Source: Herpetosiphon geysericola
GTDB taxonomy: Bacteria; Chloroflexota; Chloroflexia; Chloroflexales; Herpetosiphonaceae
NCBI RefSeq assembly: GCF_001306135.1
Contig: NZ_LGKP01000017.1
Coordinates: 58,186 to 122,185, forward strand
Length of the DNA stretch: 64,000 nucleotides
Reading direction: 5' to 3'
Below, in pieces: positions 45,055-54,218 of the stretch. The number at the start of each line of letters is the position of its first letter. The stretch's first letter is position 1. The notes beneath the pieces were generated by a model. The model saw nothing but the letters and a program-made list of their open reading frames with translations. It made no database searches and had not been told where the DNA came from. Made by a program: the position numbers and the translations under genes.

Positions 45055-46368
45055 TTAGTAGCGAGGTTGGCGGCTGCTACGAATAATCCAAATCGTGCCC
45101 GATACGATCAGCACTAAGCCCCCAATGCCTGCTAGCCAAATCCACAATGGCACTGCTTGGTTGGCTGCTTGAGCGTTTGGTTGGCCTGGGTTGCTCGGCG
45201 CCGAAGAACGCGGCTGCTCGCTAAATCGGTCGGCAGGAGCCGTATCATCGGGCAAGCTTTGGGCTGGGCCTGAGCCTTGGGCTGCTGGCAAGGTTGCGCG
45301 CCATTCGCTATCCAAGGTATCAAGGCTACGATTCAAGACCGTTTGCACCGCTACATCATCCGTTACGCCGCTTTTAAATTGAGCAACCAGCTTGGTGATT
45401 GACTCGATGCCATAGGTCGATTCGATGTAGCGCACCACACTTTCGCTTTGGGCATACGAAAGCAACGCTTTTTCGGGGTCGGATGGAAAGTTTGAGGCCA
45501 AAGCGCGTAACGGAATCAATTCGCCATTTTTGGCAGCGCGTTCGACCATTTGCTTAAAGCCAGCATCGGGCGAATCTTGGTTGGCCACCGCCAACCCTTC
45601 ATCAAACCAGACTGGCATGCCGCCGTAGTTGTTGTCGGTGGCTTGATGTAAAACCAAGTGGCTCAATTCGTGGGGCACCAAGCGGCCTAATTCAGCCTGA
45701 TCGCCAGCTTCGATTGAGCCAATAATCAAGCCAAGGTCTGGGCGAGCTTGGCCGCCAATCCAATCTGCTGAGTTGGGTGGCAAGGCTCCGCGCATATCGC
45801 GGGTATTGCTATAAATCGAAATCGTCATGGGATCATCGACCGAGCCACCAATCCGTTGCTCAAGCCGATCGAGGCCACCAAGTGCGCTATCGAGCAAATC
45901 TTGGCCCCATTGGGCATCGCCATCATACCAGCGCACCGTAATGCCACGCTCGCTTTTTTCTTGCCAATTGAAGCGCGTATCTTGGTAGAGCACCGATTGC
46001 TCTGGAGTTTCGGTAATCGTGCCATCTTCGGCAATCAATTGCCATTTGTAGCGCACAGTCACCCCAACAGGCAAAAATTCGACGCTGGTATCGCGGGTAA
46101 AGCTGGCCTTGATTGACGTGCCTGGTTGCCATGTGGCCTCGGCCTCGGTATAGGCTGGTACATCGCCTGGCTGCACCCCAAAGGCATATAAAAACGCTAC
46201 TTCGCGAATTGGCGAGCTTGATTCGGCCTCAAGCTCAAAAACCACATCTTGGCCAAAGCTGCTGGTAGCCTCATTACGCGAAATTTTGGCTGGCTCAGCT
46301 GCCTGAGCTGTAGCTTGGAAGCCCAGCACCAGCAAACATCCCAACATCCACAACACTACTCGTCGCAT
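45055..46368 (-). CDS. Membrane-anchored zinc peptidase (peptidase MA-like)
   Basis: The 437-residue protein has a signal peptide (MRRVVLWMLGCLLVLGFQATAQA), an Ig-like N-terminal region (about residues 25-130), and a gluzincin domain. The zinc motif HELSHLVLHQ and downstream Glu in WFDEGLAVANQ (about 225-265) match the peptidase MA-like family. A Ser/Pro/Asn-rich linker and one C-terminal transmembrane helix (WIWLAGIGGLVLIVSGTIWII) follow, with a short basic tail inside. The peptidase would face outside the membrane. The gene follows prfB by 11 bases on the same strand, so it may be read from the prfB promoter. Confidence 0.87.
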   Translation of the reverse strand: MRRVVLWMLGCLLVLGFQATAQAAEPAKISRNEATSSFGQDVVFELEAESSSPIREVAFLYAFGVQPGDVPAYTEAEATWQPGTSIKASFTRDTSVEFLPVGVTVRYKWQLIAEDGTITETPEQSVLYQDTRFNWQEKSERGITVRWYDGDAQWGQDLLDSALGGLDRLEQRIGGSVDDPMTISIYSNTRDMRGALPPNSADWIGGQARPDLGLIIGSIEAGDQAELGRLVPHELSHLVLHQATDNNYGGMPVWFDEGLAVANQDSPDAGFKQMVERAAKNGELIPLRALASNFPSDPEKALLSYAQSESVVRYIESTYGIESITKLVAQFKSGVTDDVAVQTVLNRSLDTLDSEWRATLPAAQGSGPAQSLPDDTAPADRFSEQPRSSAPSNPGQPNAQAANQAVPLWIWLAGIGGLVLIVSGTIWIIRSSRQPRY

Positions 46369-46379
46369 ACAAACCTCGC

Positions 46380-47493
46380 TTACTCTGCGCCTTCGGTTCT
46401 CCAGCGCAAGAAGGCATCGATAAATAGATTAATCTCGCCATCGAGCACTGCTTGAGTATTCGATGTTTCAACGTTGGTGCGATGATCTTTGACCCGCCGA
46501 TCGTCAAGCACATACGAACGAATCTGATTGCCCCATGCTGCATCGCGATGTTCGCCTTTGAGTTTATTGCGTTCAGCTGCTTGGCGCGCCAGCTCGCGCT
46601 CCAACAAACGAGCACGCAAGACATTCATCGCGGTTTCTTTATTTTGCAATTGCGAACGTTCGTTTTGACAGGTCACGATAATTTCGTCGGGCGTGCCACC
46701 GCGATAAACCAAGCGCACAGCTGAGTCGGTGGTGTTGACGCCTTGGCCGCCATGACCGCCAGCCCGATAGACATCAACCCGCAAATCTTCGGGGTTGATT
46801 TTAACTTCGGCAGCATCATCGACCTCGGGCAGCACTTCGACCCGCGCAAACGAGGTATGGCGGCGATGGTTGGCATCGAAGGGCGAAAGCCGCACCAAAC
46901 GATGAATTCCAGCCTCGGCCTTGGCATAGCCGTAGGCATAGGGGCCGCGCAATTCCAAGGTAGCACTTTTGATGCCTGCTTCTTCACCATCCATCAAATC
47001 AACGATGGTTGTGCGAAAGCCTTGGCTCTCACCCCAGCGGCTATACATGCGCAGCAACATCTGGGCCCAATCTTGCGATTCGACGCCGCCAGCGCCCGAT
47101 TGAATTGAAATAAAAGCATTGGTGCTGTCGTATTTTTCGCCCAGCAAAATGCTCAATTCAAGCGTATCCACCGACTTTGCCAACACACTGACTTCACGCT
47201 CAATTTGGCTGAGTGAATCAGGATCGTCTGCTGAAAGTTGCAACAGATCGCGCAGGGTTGCCAAATCGCCAGCCAAACTATCCCACATTTTCAATTCCTC
47301 TTGCATGCGCGCGAGGCGTTGCAAAGTTGTTTGGGCTTGTTGCGGGTTGTCCCACAGGGCTGGATCGGCTGCTTGGTGCTCTAATTCATGCAGTTCTGCT
47401 TGTTTGGCAGCCCAGTCAAAGCCGCCCCCTTAGCGCATCGAACCGCGCTTGTAACGAGCTTAGTAATGCCCGAAGATCAATAAACTCTGTCAT
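46380..47493 (-). CDS. prfB: Peptide chain release factor 2 with programmed +1 frameshift
   Basis: The coding sequence joins 47493-47419 (25 codons) to 47417-46380 by skipping one base, giving 370 residues. The first frame begins MTEFIDLRALLSSLQ and reaches AGG GGG CGG CTT TGA C, the classical prfB site: an internal Shine-Dalgarno-like AGGGGG, slippery CTT, and in-frame UGA (47418-47416). After the shift the protein continues DWAAKQAELHELE. The release-factor motifs SPF (VRLSPFDANHRRH) and GGQ (AGGHGGQGVN) are present. RF2 recognises UGA and UAA, so low RF2 promotes the shift and self-regulates. The start has GAGGAAC upstream. Confidence 0.96.
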
Positions 47494-47906
47494 GAGGTTC
47501 CTCTAGTCGTTAAACAAAAGATCGAGCGCGATCAGCACTCGACCTCATGATACCCGAAAGCGCTTTTTTTGCGAAGAGTTGAAACCGCGAAGGCCGCAAA
47601 GAACAGGAAGTTTATTTTTTGAGCCACGAATTCCACGAATAGTAATTATTTGAGCTACAGATGCCACAGATTGGCTTGATTGTGTTCTCTGTTCTGCATC
47701 TCTCACCCGCATCTGAATCCTTTCCGTTGGCCCATAGCCATATCTTCTCTGCGCCTCTGCGTTGAAACCGCGACGGCCACAAAGAACACGAAGTTTATTT
47801 TTGAGCCACGAATTCCACCAATTGATTAGCCCAAAGCCTATAGCCTATAGCCATTTCGCCTTTGAGTTAAACCAATGATCAATAAATTTGGATTACCCAA
47901 AACAAA
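47494..47906. repeat. Intergenic repeat patch downstream of the beta-helix gene
   Basis: No gene is supported. GAGCCACGAATTCCACGAAT near 47620 and its variant near 47803, ACCGCGAAGG-type segments near 47584 and 47767, and CTCTGCGCCTCTGCGTTGAAA at 47746 match the family in 40331-40921. Confidence 0.65.
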
Positions 47907-47936
47907 ACCCCTCGCCCAAAGATTTGAGCGAGGGGT
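47907..47936 (-). terminator. Terminator of the beta-helix protein gene
   Basis: ACCCCTCGC pairs with GCGAGGGGT, and the minus strand continues with TTTTGTTTTGGG. It lies 17 bases beyond the stop codon. Confidence 0.8.
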
Positions 47937-47952
47937 AGAAAGCGCTAAACCG

Positions 47953-50580
47953 CTAGTTGGTGACCCACGGCGCAAACACTCGATGGATTGCGGGAGTTGG
48001 CGTGGTGCTGGTTGCGGTCGCAGTTGGCGTATTGCTTGGCGTAACGCTTGGCTCAACCGTAACAGTCGTCGTTTGGGTGATGGTTACAGTGACAATAGCG
48101 GTCGCGGTTGCGGTGGCCGTCGCGGTTATTGTCGCGGTCGCAGTGGCTGTTTCGGTGGCTGTTGCCGTCAAGGTTGCCGTCGCAGTGGCCGTTTCGGTAG
48201 CCGTCGCAGTAATGGTTGCAATCTCGGTTGGCGTGTTGGTGGGCGTGTTGGTCGGAACCTCGGTCACGATTGCTGTCGCTGTATTCGTCGGTGTGTTGGT
48301 CGGAAGCTCGGTCACGATTGCTGTCGCCGTATTCGTCGGCGTGTTGGTCGGCATATTCGTCGGTGTGTTGGTTGGCATCGTGGTCGGTGTGTTGGTCGGT
48401 GTGTTGGTTGGCGTGTTGGTGCTGGTTGGCACAGCGGTATTGGTGCTGGTTGGGATTGGCGTCGCAGTTGCGTTGCTATCCACAATATTAATGACAATTT
48501 GATAGGCTGTACCTTGGGTGCCAGTACCGCCCGAACCAGTAAAGGTTGCAGCTTTGATCACGTGCGTGCCATGGCTTAGTGCTGGATTCATGGGCAAGAA
48601 ATCGAGACCATTACTTTGATCGCCAGCGATTGAATAAGGCCGACCACTTTCGGTACGATAGATGGCGCTATCGACCCAAAAACGCACGCTGCCAATGCCC
48701 GTGGCTGGGGTAGTTGGCGCAACAATGCTAATATTGCGGGTGCCGAGGCTTGCATAATTAATCGTCACGCCATTGGGAATTGGATCATACAGCACTTGGT
48801 CGGTATCAGCATTGTACATGATCAAACGTGGCACATACGAGCCAGTTGGGGTTGGTGTGTTGGTTGGCACACTGGTTTCGCTGGCGGTTGGCTGAATATT
48901 GGTTGGCGTTGGCGTAATCACCGCGCCTGGCTGAGTGAAAACATTGCCAGTTGCCACGGTATTAGGGCCAATCACCACCAAATTATTGCTTGGATGATTG
49001 TAAATTGTGTTGTTGGTAATCGTGTTGAAATCGGTCAGATAATTAACTGGGGTGGTTGGTGGCACGGCCAAATTGGCTTCGCGCACGCCAAATTTCTGGG
49101 TGCCAGTCGTATTTTCAATAATATTATCTTGCACGGTATAGCGTTGGGCAGGGCCACGCTTGGAGAGCAAGTTGATTCCGGCGTAATCTTGATTGCCAGT
49201 GTTATTATCGCGAATAATGTTGCGGCGAATGATGGTATTGGCAGTGTTGCCACCGCCATTCACTTCAACCCCAGCCCGCACATTGCCTTCCATAATACTA
49301 TCTTCGATGATGTTATCGGTATCGCGGGCAGAATTATCAGTATCGCCACCGCCTAAATCGCCAACCCCAGAGCCAGCGTTATTACGAAAAACGCTTTGGC
49401 GAATATTTACCCGTTGATTGCCCCAGCAATAGTACAAACCATCGCCAGCAGTACCGCGCGCAGCATAGCCAAGGTTACCAATCCCTTGGATTTTGACAAA
49501 CTCTATATCGCGTGAGGTTGTGCCCGGGTGGAAGCCATGGCCGCGATTTGCAGTTGAAAGGCTATTGCTGACCGTGCTTTGATCGCACGATTGCAAACTT
49601 ACACCATCGCTATGCCAATAGCGCACAGTAATATTATCGATTGTAACAAAGCGGCAAAAAACAAAGTTAATCGCCCCGATATAAAACTCATAAAAAGCAG
49701 GCTTTTGGTTAGTATTCCAGCCTTCAATCGTCAAGTCGCGCACGCCCATATTTTGCAAGCGATTATTGAAATTGGTTCCAAGCGCAAAAATCGCTGAATA
49801 GGCGTGAGATACGACCGAATTGGTTGGCACTGAAAGGGTCAGCGGTTTTTTGAGCGTAATCGTGTTGCTGCTCTGGTCGATCGAATCGACCATATTTTGC
49901 TCAACGCCCCAATTGCCAATCCCGGTGCCTTCGGTGCCTTTAATAATAATGCCTTCGCCTGGCTTAAACACCGAGGTATCGGCCACGCTAATTACATTGC
50001 TACCTTGAGTGGCGGCAGCGGTCAACTTCGTATACAAGCCATACGACACTTGTGAAACATTCGCGGTCAGCGGGTAATTGACTGCTCGATCAAGCGTTAT
50101 CGTTTGGTTGGTGGTGTCGAGGCTCATAATTTCATACGAGCCAGGCAAAAAGCGTAGCTCGGTTGAGCGCCACACATACACAATCATGCCAACTCGGAAA
50201 GCAGCAATATTGGCGACTTTAATTGTCGAGAGATTGCTACCACCTTGGGTCACAAACACCCGTTGTTCGTTGCGGCCTGCCTTTAAAATCGTCTCAGGCC
50301 CGACCCCTTGCAACGTAACCCCGGTTTTCAAATCGAGGTAGGTTTCTAAGGTAAAGCTGCCAGCTGGCAAACGCACCGTACCGCCGCCTTGGGCCGCAGC
50401 AGCATCAATCGCTGCTTGAATGCCAAAATCGGGGGCTAATGGATTAAGATAGGGGGTTGCGTCAATCGTATTGGCAAACGCCGATTGTAACAGCCAACTA
50501 AATGAACCAAGACTGAACGCTAAAATGATAAGAGCACTAACTCCTGACCTGAATCGTTGTTGCACAAAGCTTGGCTGCAT
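47953..50580 (-). CDS. Secreted right-handed beta-helix protein with Thr/Pro-rich tail
   Basis: The 875-residue protein has a signal peptide (to about residue 37) and a pectate-lyase-like beta-helix (about 45-560) with repeated Asn-rich turns such as GNTANTIIRRNIIRDNN and DNIIENTTGTQKFGV. A small Ig-like domain (about 590-700) follows, then about 160 residues of TPTNTPTNT and TATATATAT repeats. It ends IHRVFAPWVTN, resembling the tail of the GH9 enzyme. It may bind or degrade polysaccharide; no catalytic set can be assigned. The start at 50580 follows GGAGG; the upstream frame adds an implausible extension. Confidence 0.85.
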   Translation of the reverse strand: MQPSFVQQRFRSGVSALIILAFSLGSFSWLLQSAFANTIDATPYLNPLAPDFGIQAAIDAAAAQGGGTVRLPAGSFTLETYLDLKTGVTLQGVGPETILKAGRNEQRVFVTQGGSNLSTIKVANIAAFRVGMIVYVWRSTELRFLPGSYEIMSLDTTNQTITLDRAVNYPLTANVSQVSYGLYTKLTAAATQGSNVISVADTSVFKPGEGIIIKGTEGTGIGNWGVEQNMVDSIDQSSNTITLKKPLTLSVPTNSVVSHAYSAIFALGTNFNNRLQNMGVRDLTIEGWNTNQKPAFYEFYIGAINFVFCRFVTIDNITVRYWHSDGVSLQSCDQSTVSNSLSTANRGHGFHPGTTSRDIEFVKIQGIGNLGYAARGTAGDGLYYCWGNQRVNIRQSVFRNNAGSGVGDLGGGDTDNSARDTDNIIEDSIMEGNVRAGVEVNGGGNTANTIIRRNIIRDNNTGNQDYAGINLLSKRGPAQRYTVQDNIIENTTGTQKFGVREANLAVPPTTPVNYLTDFNTITNNTIYNHPSNNLVVIGPNTVATGNVFTQPGAVITPTPTNIQPTASETSVPTNTPTPTGSYVPRLIMYNADTDQVLYDPIPNGVTINYASLGTRNISIVAPTTPATGIGSVRFWVDSAIYRTESGRPYSIAGDQSNGLDFLPMNPALSHGTHVIKAATFTGSGGTGTQGTAYQIVINIVDSNATATPIPTSTNTAVPTSTNTPTNTPTNTPTTMPTNTPTNMPTNTPTNTATAIVTELPTNTPTNTATAIVTEVPTNTPTNTPTEIATITATATETATATATLTATATETATATATITATATATATAIVTVTITQTTTVTVEPSVTPSNTPTATATSTTPTPAIHRVFAPWVTN
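47985..48465. repeat. Coding minisatellite of the beta-helix protein tail
   Basis: GTTGGTCGG-, GTTGGTGCTGG- and GTCGCGGTTGC-type units repeat imperfectly, encoding TNTPT and TATAT tracts on the minus strand. The plus-strand frame through it is long and Val/Ala-rich but is a by-product. Confidence 0.8.
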
Positions 50581-51457
50581 AGTTCCTCCGCGCCTGAACA
50601 TGATGCTGAACAATAAAAAAGGAGCTACAACAGCCCCATGCATCATCTTCTGTGAGCCTTTAATCAAACGTGGAATTATTCAAAACGAGTTTGATTACTG
50701 ACTCTTATTGTACTATGGCATACCATAGCGCATAGTGGCCTTTTTTCCTACAGGACTTTAGGCCTACTTGACGCGAAATCCCACCTTTATCGCTAACAAG
50801 GCTACCCCTTCAGAGTGAGTAGCCTTAGCCCAATTGGGCTATCAGCAGTGGTTAAACAGCATAAACACTCATCGCATTCATGCCATAGGTGTTTTGGGTT
50901 TGAGCGTTGCTCGTAATTCAGATCGGGCAAATTTGCTTCGGCCCAGCCCTCTGGTTAAGCAATCATTTGCCACATTGATGCTTGCCTGGTCAACAGTGGG
51001 TGAATGTGTGCGCTTGAAGCCTCGCTTACGCTCATCACTGATCGCCTGCTTGAGCAGTAGTATAGGGCAACTCGCCCTCTTGTCGAGTGTGCTGGTTAAG
51101 AATATTGACGATTTAACCCGAGCTATCAACGCATTATTATGGCTTTGTTAAGGCCTAAATTGGCATTCGCCTAGATTCAAGGCAATGTCGTTTTTTGTAT
51201 AGTACCTGCTAGTACCTAGCTAAGCAGATTGTACAACCTGCACAAAAAGCTGCGGTTAAGCGCTGGTAGAATTGCCCGATAGCCCACATAGCCCAGCATG
51301 ATATTGTATATACGAAGCCTCTGCTACACTCCTTGTACCAATACCTCACCTCGCCTGCCCATGCTCTCGATGATGCGAGCGTAGGCAGCAGCGATGCTCA
51401 TTCTCGGCAATGACTGCCCCAAACGTCGATCCTCTACAGCAACGAAAGGACGCAGTT
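50581..51457. other. Gene-free region between the beta-helix and nitrate genes
   Basis: Short frames here show no recognisable protein or binding sites. A hairpin AAGGCTAC/GTAGCCTT lies at 50798-50826 and a palindrome CTATGG-CATA-CCATAG near 50713. The direct repeat AGTACCTGCTAGTACCT near 51205 and a TACACT box near 51325 may belong to the promoter of the next gene. Confidence 0.4.
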
Positions 51458-51808
51458 ATGGGCATGTTTATGGGTGAGGGCACTCCAGTGCTCCTGCAAA
51501 CAATCGTCGAATTTGAAGGCAAGGGTTTTTTCAACCCACAAATGCTTGATTTGCGCTATGTCGTGCCAGCCAACCGCACCACTGGCATGCTCTACTTTCG
51601 AGCAGGCAGCACCATCAGCAGCCTCGTTAATGTTTCAATTTTGCGCAATGGCCAGGTTTTACGCTATTTTCCAGTTGCCGCCGATTCAGCAATTCATGTG
51701 TCGCTTGCCATCGTTGAGGAACATCCCGCCGGAACCGTGCTCGACGTCTGTGTCGCTGGTGAAGGTAGTGGTCTGTTGATCCTCGATCTTGGCTACTTAG
51801 AAGTGTAG
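51458..51808 (+). CDS. Small unknown protein heading the nitrate cluster
   Basis: I do not recognise this 116-residue protein. It has no signal peptide and is probably beta-rich (LLQTIVEFEGKGFFNPQMLDLRYVVP, then VNVSILRNGQVLRYFPVAADS). ATG at 51458 follows AAAGGA by 8 bases; the ATG at 51410 has no site. It ends 7 bases before an AraC-type gene and lies directly upstream of the nitrite and nitrate reductase genes. A role in nitrate assimilation or its control is a guess from position only. Confidence 0.65.
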   Translation: MGMFMGEGTPVLLQTIVEFEGKGFFNPQMLDLRYVVPANRTTGMLYFRAGSTISSLVNVSILRNGQVLRYFPVAADSAIHVSLAIVEEHPAGTVLDVCVAGEGSGLLILDLGYLEV

Positions 51809-51815
51809 GCTGCGC

Positions 51816-52751
51816 ATGAATGGATTGGTGCGTTTTCGAAACAACCTGCAATGGGCGACAACGCTGCCGCTCTTTCGCCGCCATGGCCTGAGCATTGAAC
51901 GTCGCCGTTTTACCGACCAACGGCCATTAATGCCGCAACTCGAACGCTGGCGCAACTGGTCGATGCAATTGACCCTCAGTGGTACCCGTTATGTTAGTTA
52001 TGGCGAGCGTAGCTTTTGCCAAGCGCCAACCTCGTTGGTGCTCACCAGCCCGCAGGCTGATCCCTTGCGGATTCGCTACTTGCCTGGTGCTACCACCGAT
52101 TGGCTCAACTTGACCTGGACCAGCGAGGGTTGGCAACATTTTCTCAATCAGCATGCCCAGTTCAATCAACGCCATGGCTATTTGATTAAAGATGCAGCCC
52201 GTTCGCCCTTGTTGGCAGTGCGTTATGTGCCACCGCCAGCGCTGCACGCCGCACGCCAGTTGATCACAATCGCAGGCTTGCCCGAAGCGCCACCAGCAAC
52301 CTTGGAAAACGCAGCAACCACGCTTTTGGCCCTACTCAGTGCGCTCGATTTTCAAACAAGCTTGCAAGGCTATGCACCAACTCAAGCCCAATCGGTCGAA
52401 AAAGCCCAAGCCTTAATGATGAAAAATCTCGAACGGCCACCAAGCATTAGTCAATTGGCTTCAAGCTTGCACATTAGCCCACGCCAACTGCAACGAGATT
52501 TTCTGGCCTGTACTGGGCTTAGCCCACTCAGCTATTTACAAATGCTGCGGCTCAGCGAGGCCAATATGCTGCTGGCCAGCACCAATTTGCCGATTGGCAG
52601 CATTGCCAGCCAACTTGGCTACGCCAGCGCTGCCCACTTTAGCGCCGCCTTCCGCCGTTTATATGCCTGCACGCCGCGCCAAATTCGCGAATACGACGAC
52701 GATTTGATGCTTGATACTGTTATGGAGGATGCTCATGGCTGTTCAAATTGA
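51816..52751 (+). CDS. AraC-family regulator of the nitrate cluster
   Basis: The 311-residue protein has an N-terminal AraC_binding-like region and a C-terminal double helix-turn-helix (about residues 195-295), with SISQLASSLHISPRQLQRDF and IASQLGYASAAHFSAAFRRLYACTPRQIR. Its 3' end overlaps the nirA start by 17 bases, so translation is probably coupled. The position makes it the likely activator or repressor of the nitrate genes. The effector is unknown. Confidence 0.88.
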   Translation: MNGLVRFRNNLQWATTLPLFRRHGLSIERRRFTDQRPLMPQLERWRNWSMQLTLSGTRYVSYGERSFCQAPTSLVLTSPQADPLRIRYLPGATTDWLNLTWTSEGWQHFLNQHAQFNQRHGYLIKDAARSPLLAVRYVPPPALHAARQLITIAGLPEAPPATLENAATTLLALLSALDFQTSLQGYAPTQAQSVEKAQALMMKNLERPPSISQLASSLHISPRQLQRDFLACTGLSPLSYLQMLRLSEANMLLASTNLPIGSIASQLGYASAAHFSAAFRRLYACTPRQIREYDDDLMLDTVMEDAHGCSN

Positions 52752-54213
52752 AACGATCAAAAAGCTCAAAAATGGCCTCGATGTCCTGCCCGATCTGTAT
52801 CGCTATGCTAGCTTGGGCTTCGCCGCGATTCCCGAAGATGAGATCGAACGCTTGAAATGGTATGGTTTGCTGCATCGCAAACAAACCCCAGGTTTTTTTA
52901 TGCAGCGCCTGCGGATTCCCAACGGCATTTTGAGCACCCGCCAAATGCGCGCCATCGTCAGCGTTTCACGCGATTTTGGCCGCAATACTATGGATTTGAC
53001 GACCCGCGAGAATATTCAATTGCGCTGGCTGCGAATCGAAGACGTACCAGAAGTGTTTCAACGGTTGCAAAATGTTGGCCTGACCTCACAACAAACTGGG
53101 CTTGATAATTATCGCAATGTGATGGGCTGCCCTTTGGCTGGCCTGCACCACGAAGAAATTTTCAACGCTGCGCCAATTGCTCAAAGCGTGTCGTTGGCCT
53201 TACTTGGCCGCGAATTTAGCGATTTGCCACGCAAATTCAACATTACGATTAGCGGTTGTTCGCACGATTGTGCCCATAGCCGAGCCAACGATATTGGCAT
53301 GACTCCTGCCGCCAAGGAAATTAATGGCTATCGCGTGCTTGGTTTTCACGTAGCACTCGGCGGAGCCTTGGGTGGCACAACCCCGCAACTCGGCCAAGAT
53401 GCAGGCATCTTCTTGACTACCGAACAAGCCTTGCCCTTCTGTCGCGCTGTGTTGAGCGTGTTTCGCGATAATGGCTCGCGCGAAAAACGCACTGAAGCCC
53501 GATTGAAATGGCTGATTCGCGAGTGGGGCATGGCGCGCTTTATGGCCGAAGTTGAAAAAGTCTTTGGCCAGCCATTCTTTAGCGCTGGCGAATCGTTGCT
53601 GGCAGCCCACAACGGCGATCACTTAGGCGTGCACAAACAACAAGACCAAGGCTTTATAACCGTTGGGTTGTTGGTGCCAGTTGGTCGCACCAATGCTCAG
53701 CAAATGGCCGAAATTGCTGATTTGGCTGATGCCTATGGCACTGGCGAGTTGCGCTTAACTCCCGACCAAAACATTCTGATTCCGAATGTGCATGAAACCT
53801 GCCTCGACCGCTTATTGGCCGAGCCACTATTGCAGGTGCTCCAACCGCATGCACCTGGTGCCTTGCGCGGCTTGGTCAGCTGCACTGGTCGCGATTATTG
53901 CCACTTTGCCTTGAGCGACACCAAAGAATTGTCATTACAAGTTGCCGAAGAATTAGCCAGCTTGATTCCTGCCGAGCGGCGGGTCGATTTGAAAGTTTCT
54001 GGCTGTGTACACGCCTGCGGCCAGCACCACGTTGGCGAAATTGGCTTGCAAGCGCAACGGTTGCGGCTTGAAGATGGCAGCATCGTTGATGCCTTCGATC
54101 TCTTTGTTGGTGGCAATCATCAGCAACTGGCGACCCTCAAAGCACGCAAAATTCCGGTTGATCAATTGGCTGGACGGATTGCTGCTGAACTCGCCATTTT
54201 GGATGGGAAATAA
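52735..54213 (+). CDS. nirA: Ferredoxin-nitrite reductase
   Basis: The 492-residue enzyme reduces nitrite to ammonium. It has the two half-repeats of the nitrite/sulfite reductase family. DLTTRENIQLRWL lies in the first ferredoxin-like domain, and the Cys set for the 4Fe-4S cluster and siroheme is CTGRDYC (CX5C) then CVHACG (CX3C) in the C-terminal half. The length and TTREN motif favour the ferredoxin-dependent assimilatory type over sulfite reductase, and the neighbouring nitrate genes support this. ATG at 52735 follows GGAGG and overlaps the AraC gene. Confidence 0.93.
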   Translation: MAVQIETIKKLKNGLDVLPDLYRYASLGFAAIPEDEIERLKWYGLLHRKQTPGFFMQRLRIPNGILSTRQMRAIVSVSRDFGRNTMDLTTRENIQLRWLRIEDVPEVFQRLQNVGLTSQQTGLDNYRNVMGCPLAGLHHEEIFNAAPIAQSVSLALLGREFSDLPRKFNITISGCSHDCAHSRANDIGMTPAAKEINGYRVLGFHVALGGALGGTTPQLGQDAGIFLTTEQALPFCRAVLSVFRDNGSREKRTEARLKWLIREWGMARFMAEVEKVFGQPFFSAGESLLAAHNGDHLGVHKQQDQGFITVGLLVPVGRTNAQQMAEIADLADAYGTGELRLTPDQNILIPNVHETCLDRLLAEPLLQVLQPHAPGALRGLVSCTGRDYCHFALSDTKELSLQVAEELASLIPAERRVDLKVSGCVHACGQHHVGEIGLQAQRLRLEDGSIVDAFDLFVGGNHQQLATLKARKIPVDQLAGRIAAELAILDGK

Positions 54214-54218
54214 CGATC

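Noticed and set aside
47416..47418. In-frame TGA suggesting a broken prfB
   Set aside because: It is the programmed frameshift site with AGGGGG and CTT before it, and the second frame is intact.
47957..48502. Val/Ala-rich plus-strand frame of 181 codons
   Set aside because: It is the antisense of the Thr/Pro minisatellite of the beta-helix gene.
50834..51151. 105-codon plus-strand frame and an overlapping minus frame
   Set aside because: No recognisable motif, no convincing binding site and unusual composition; treated as non-coding.
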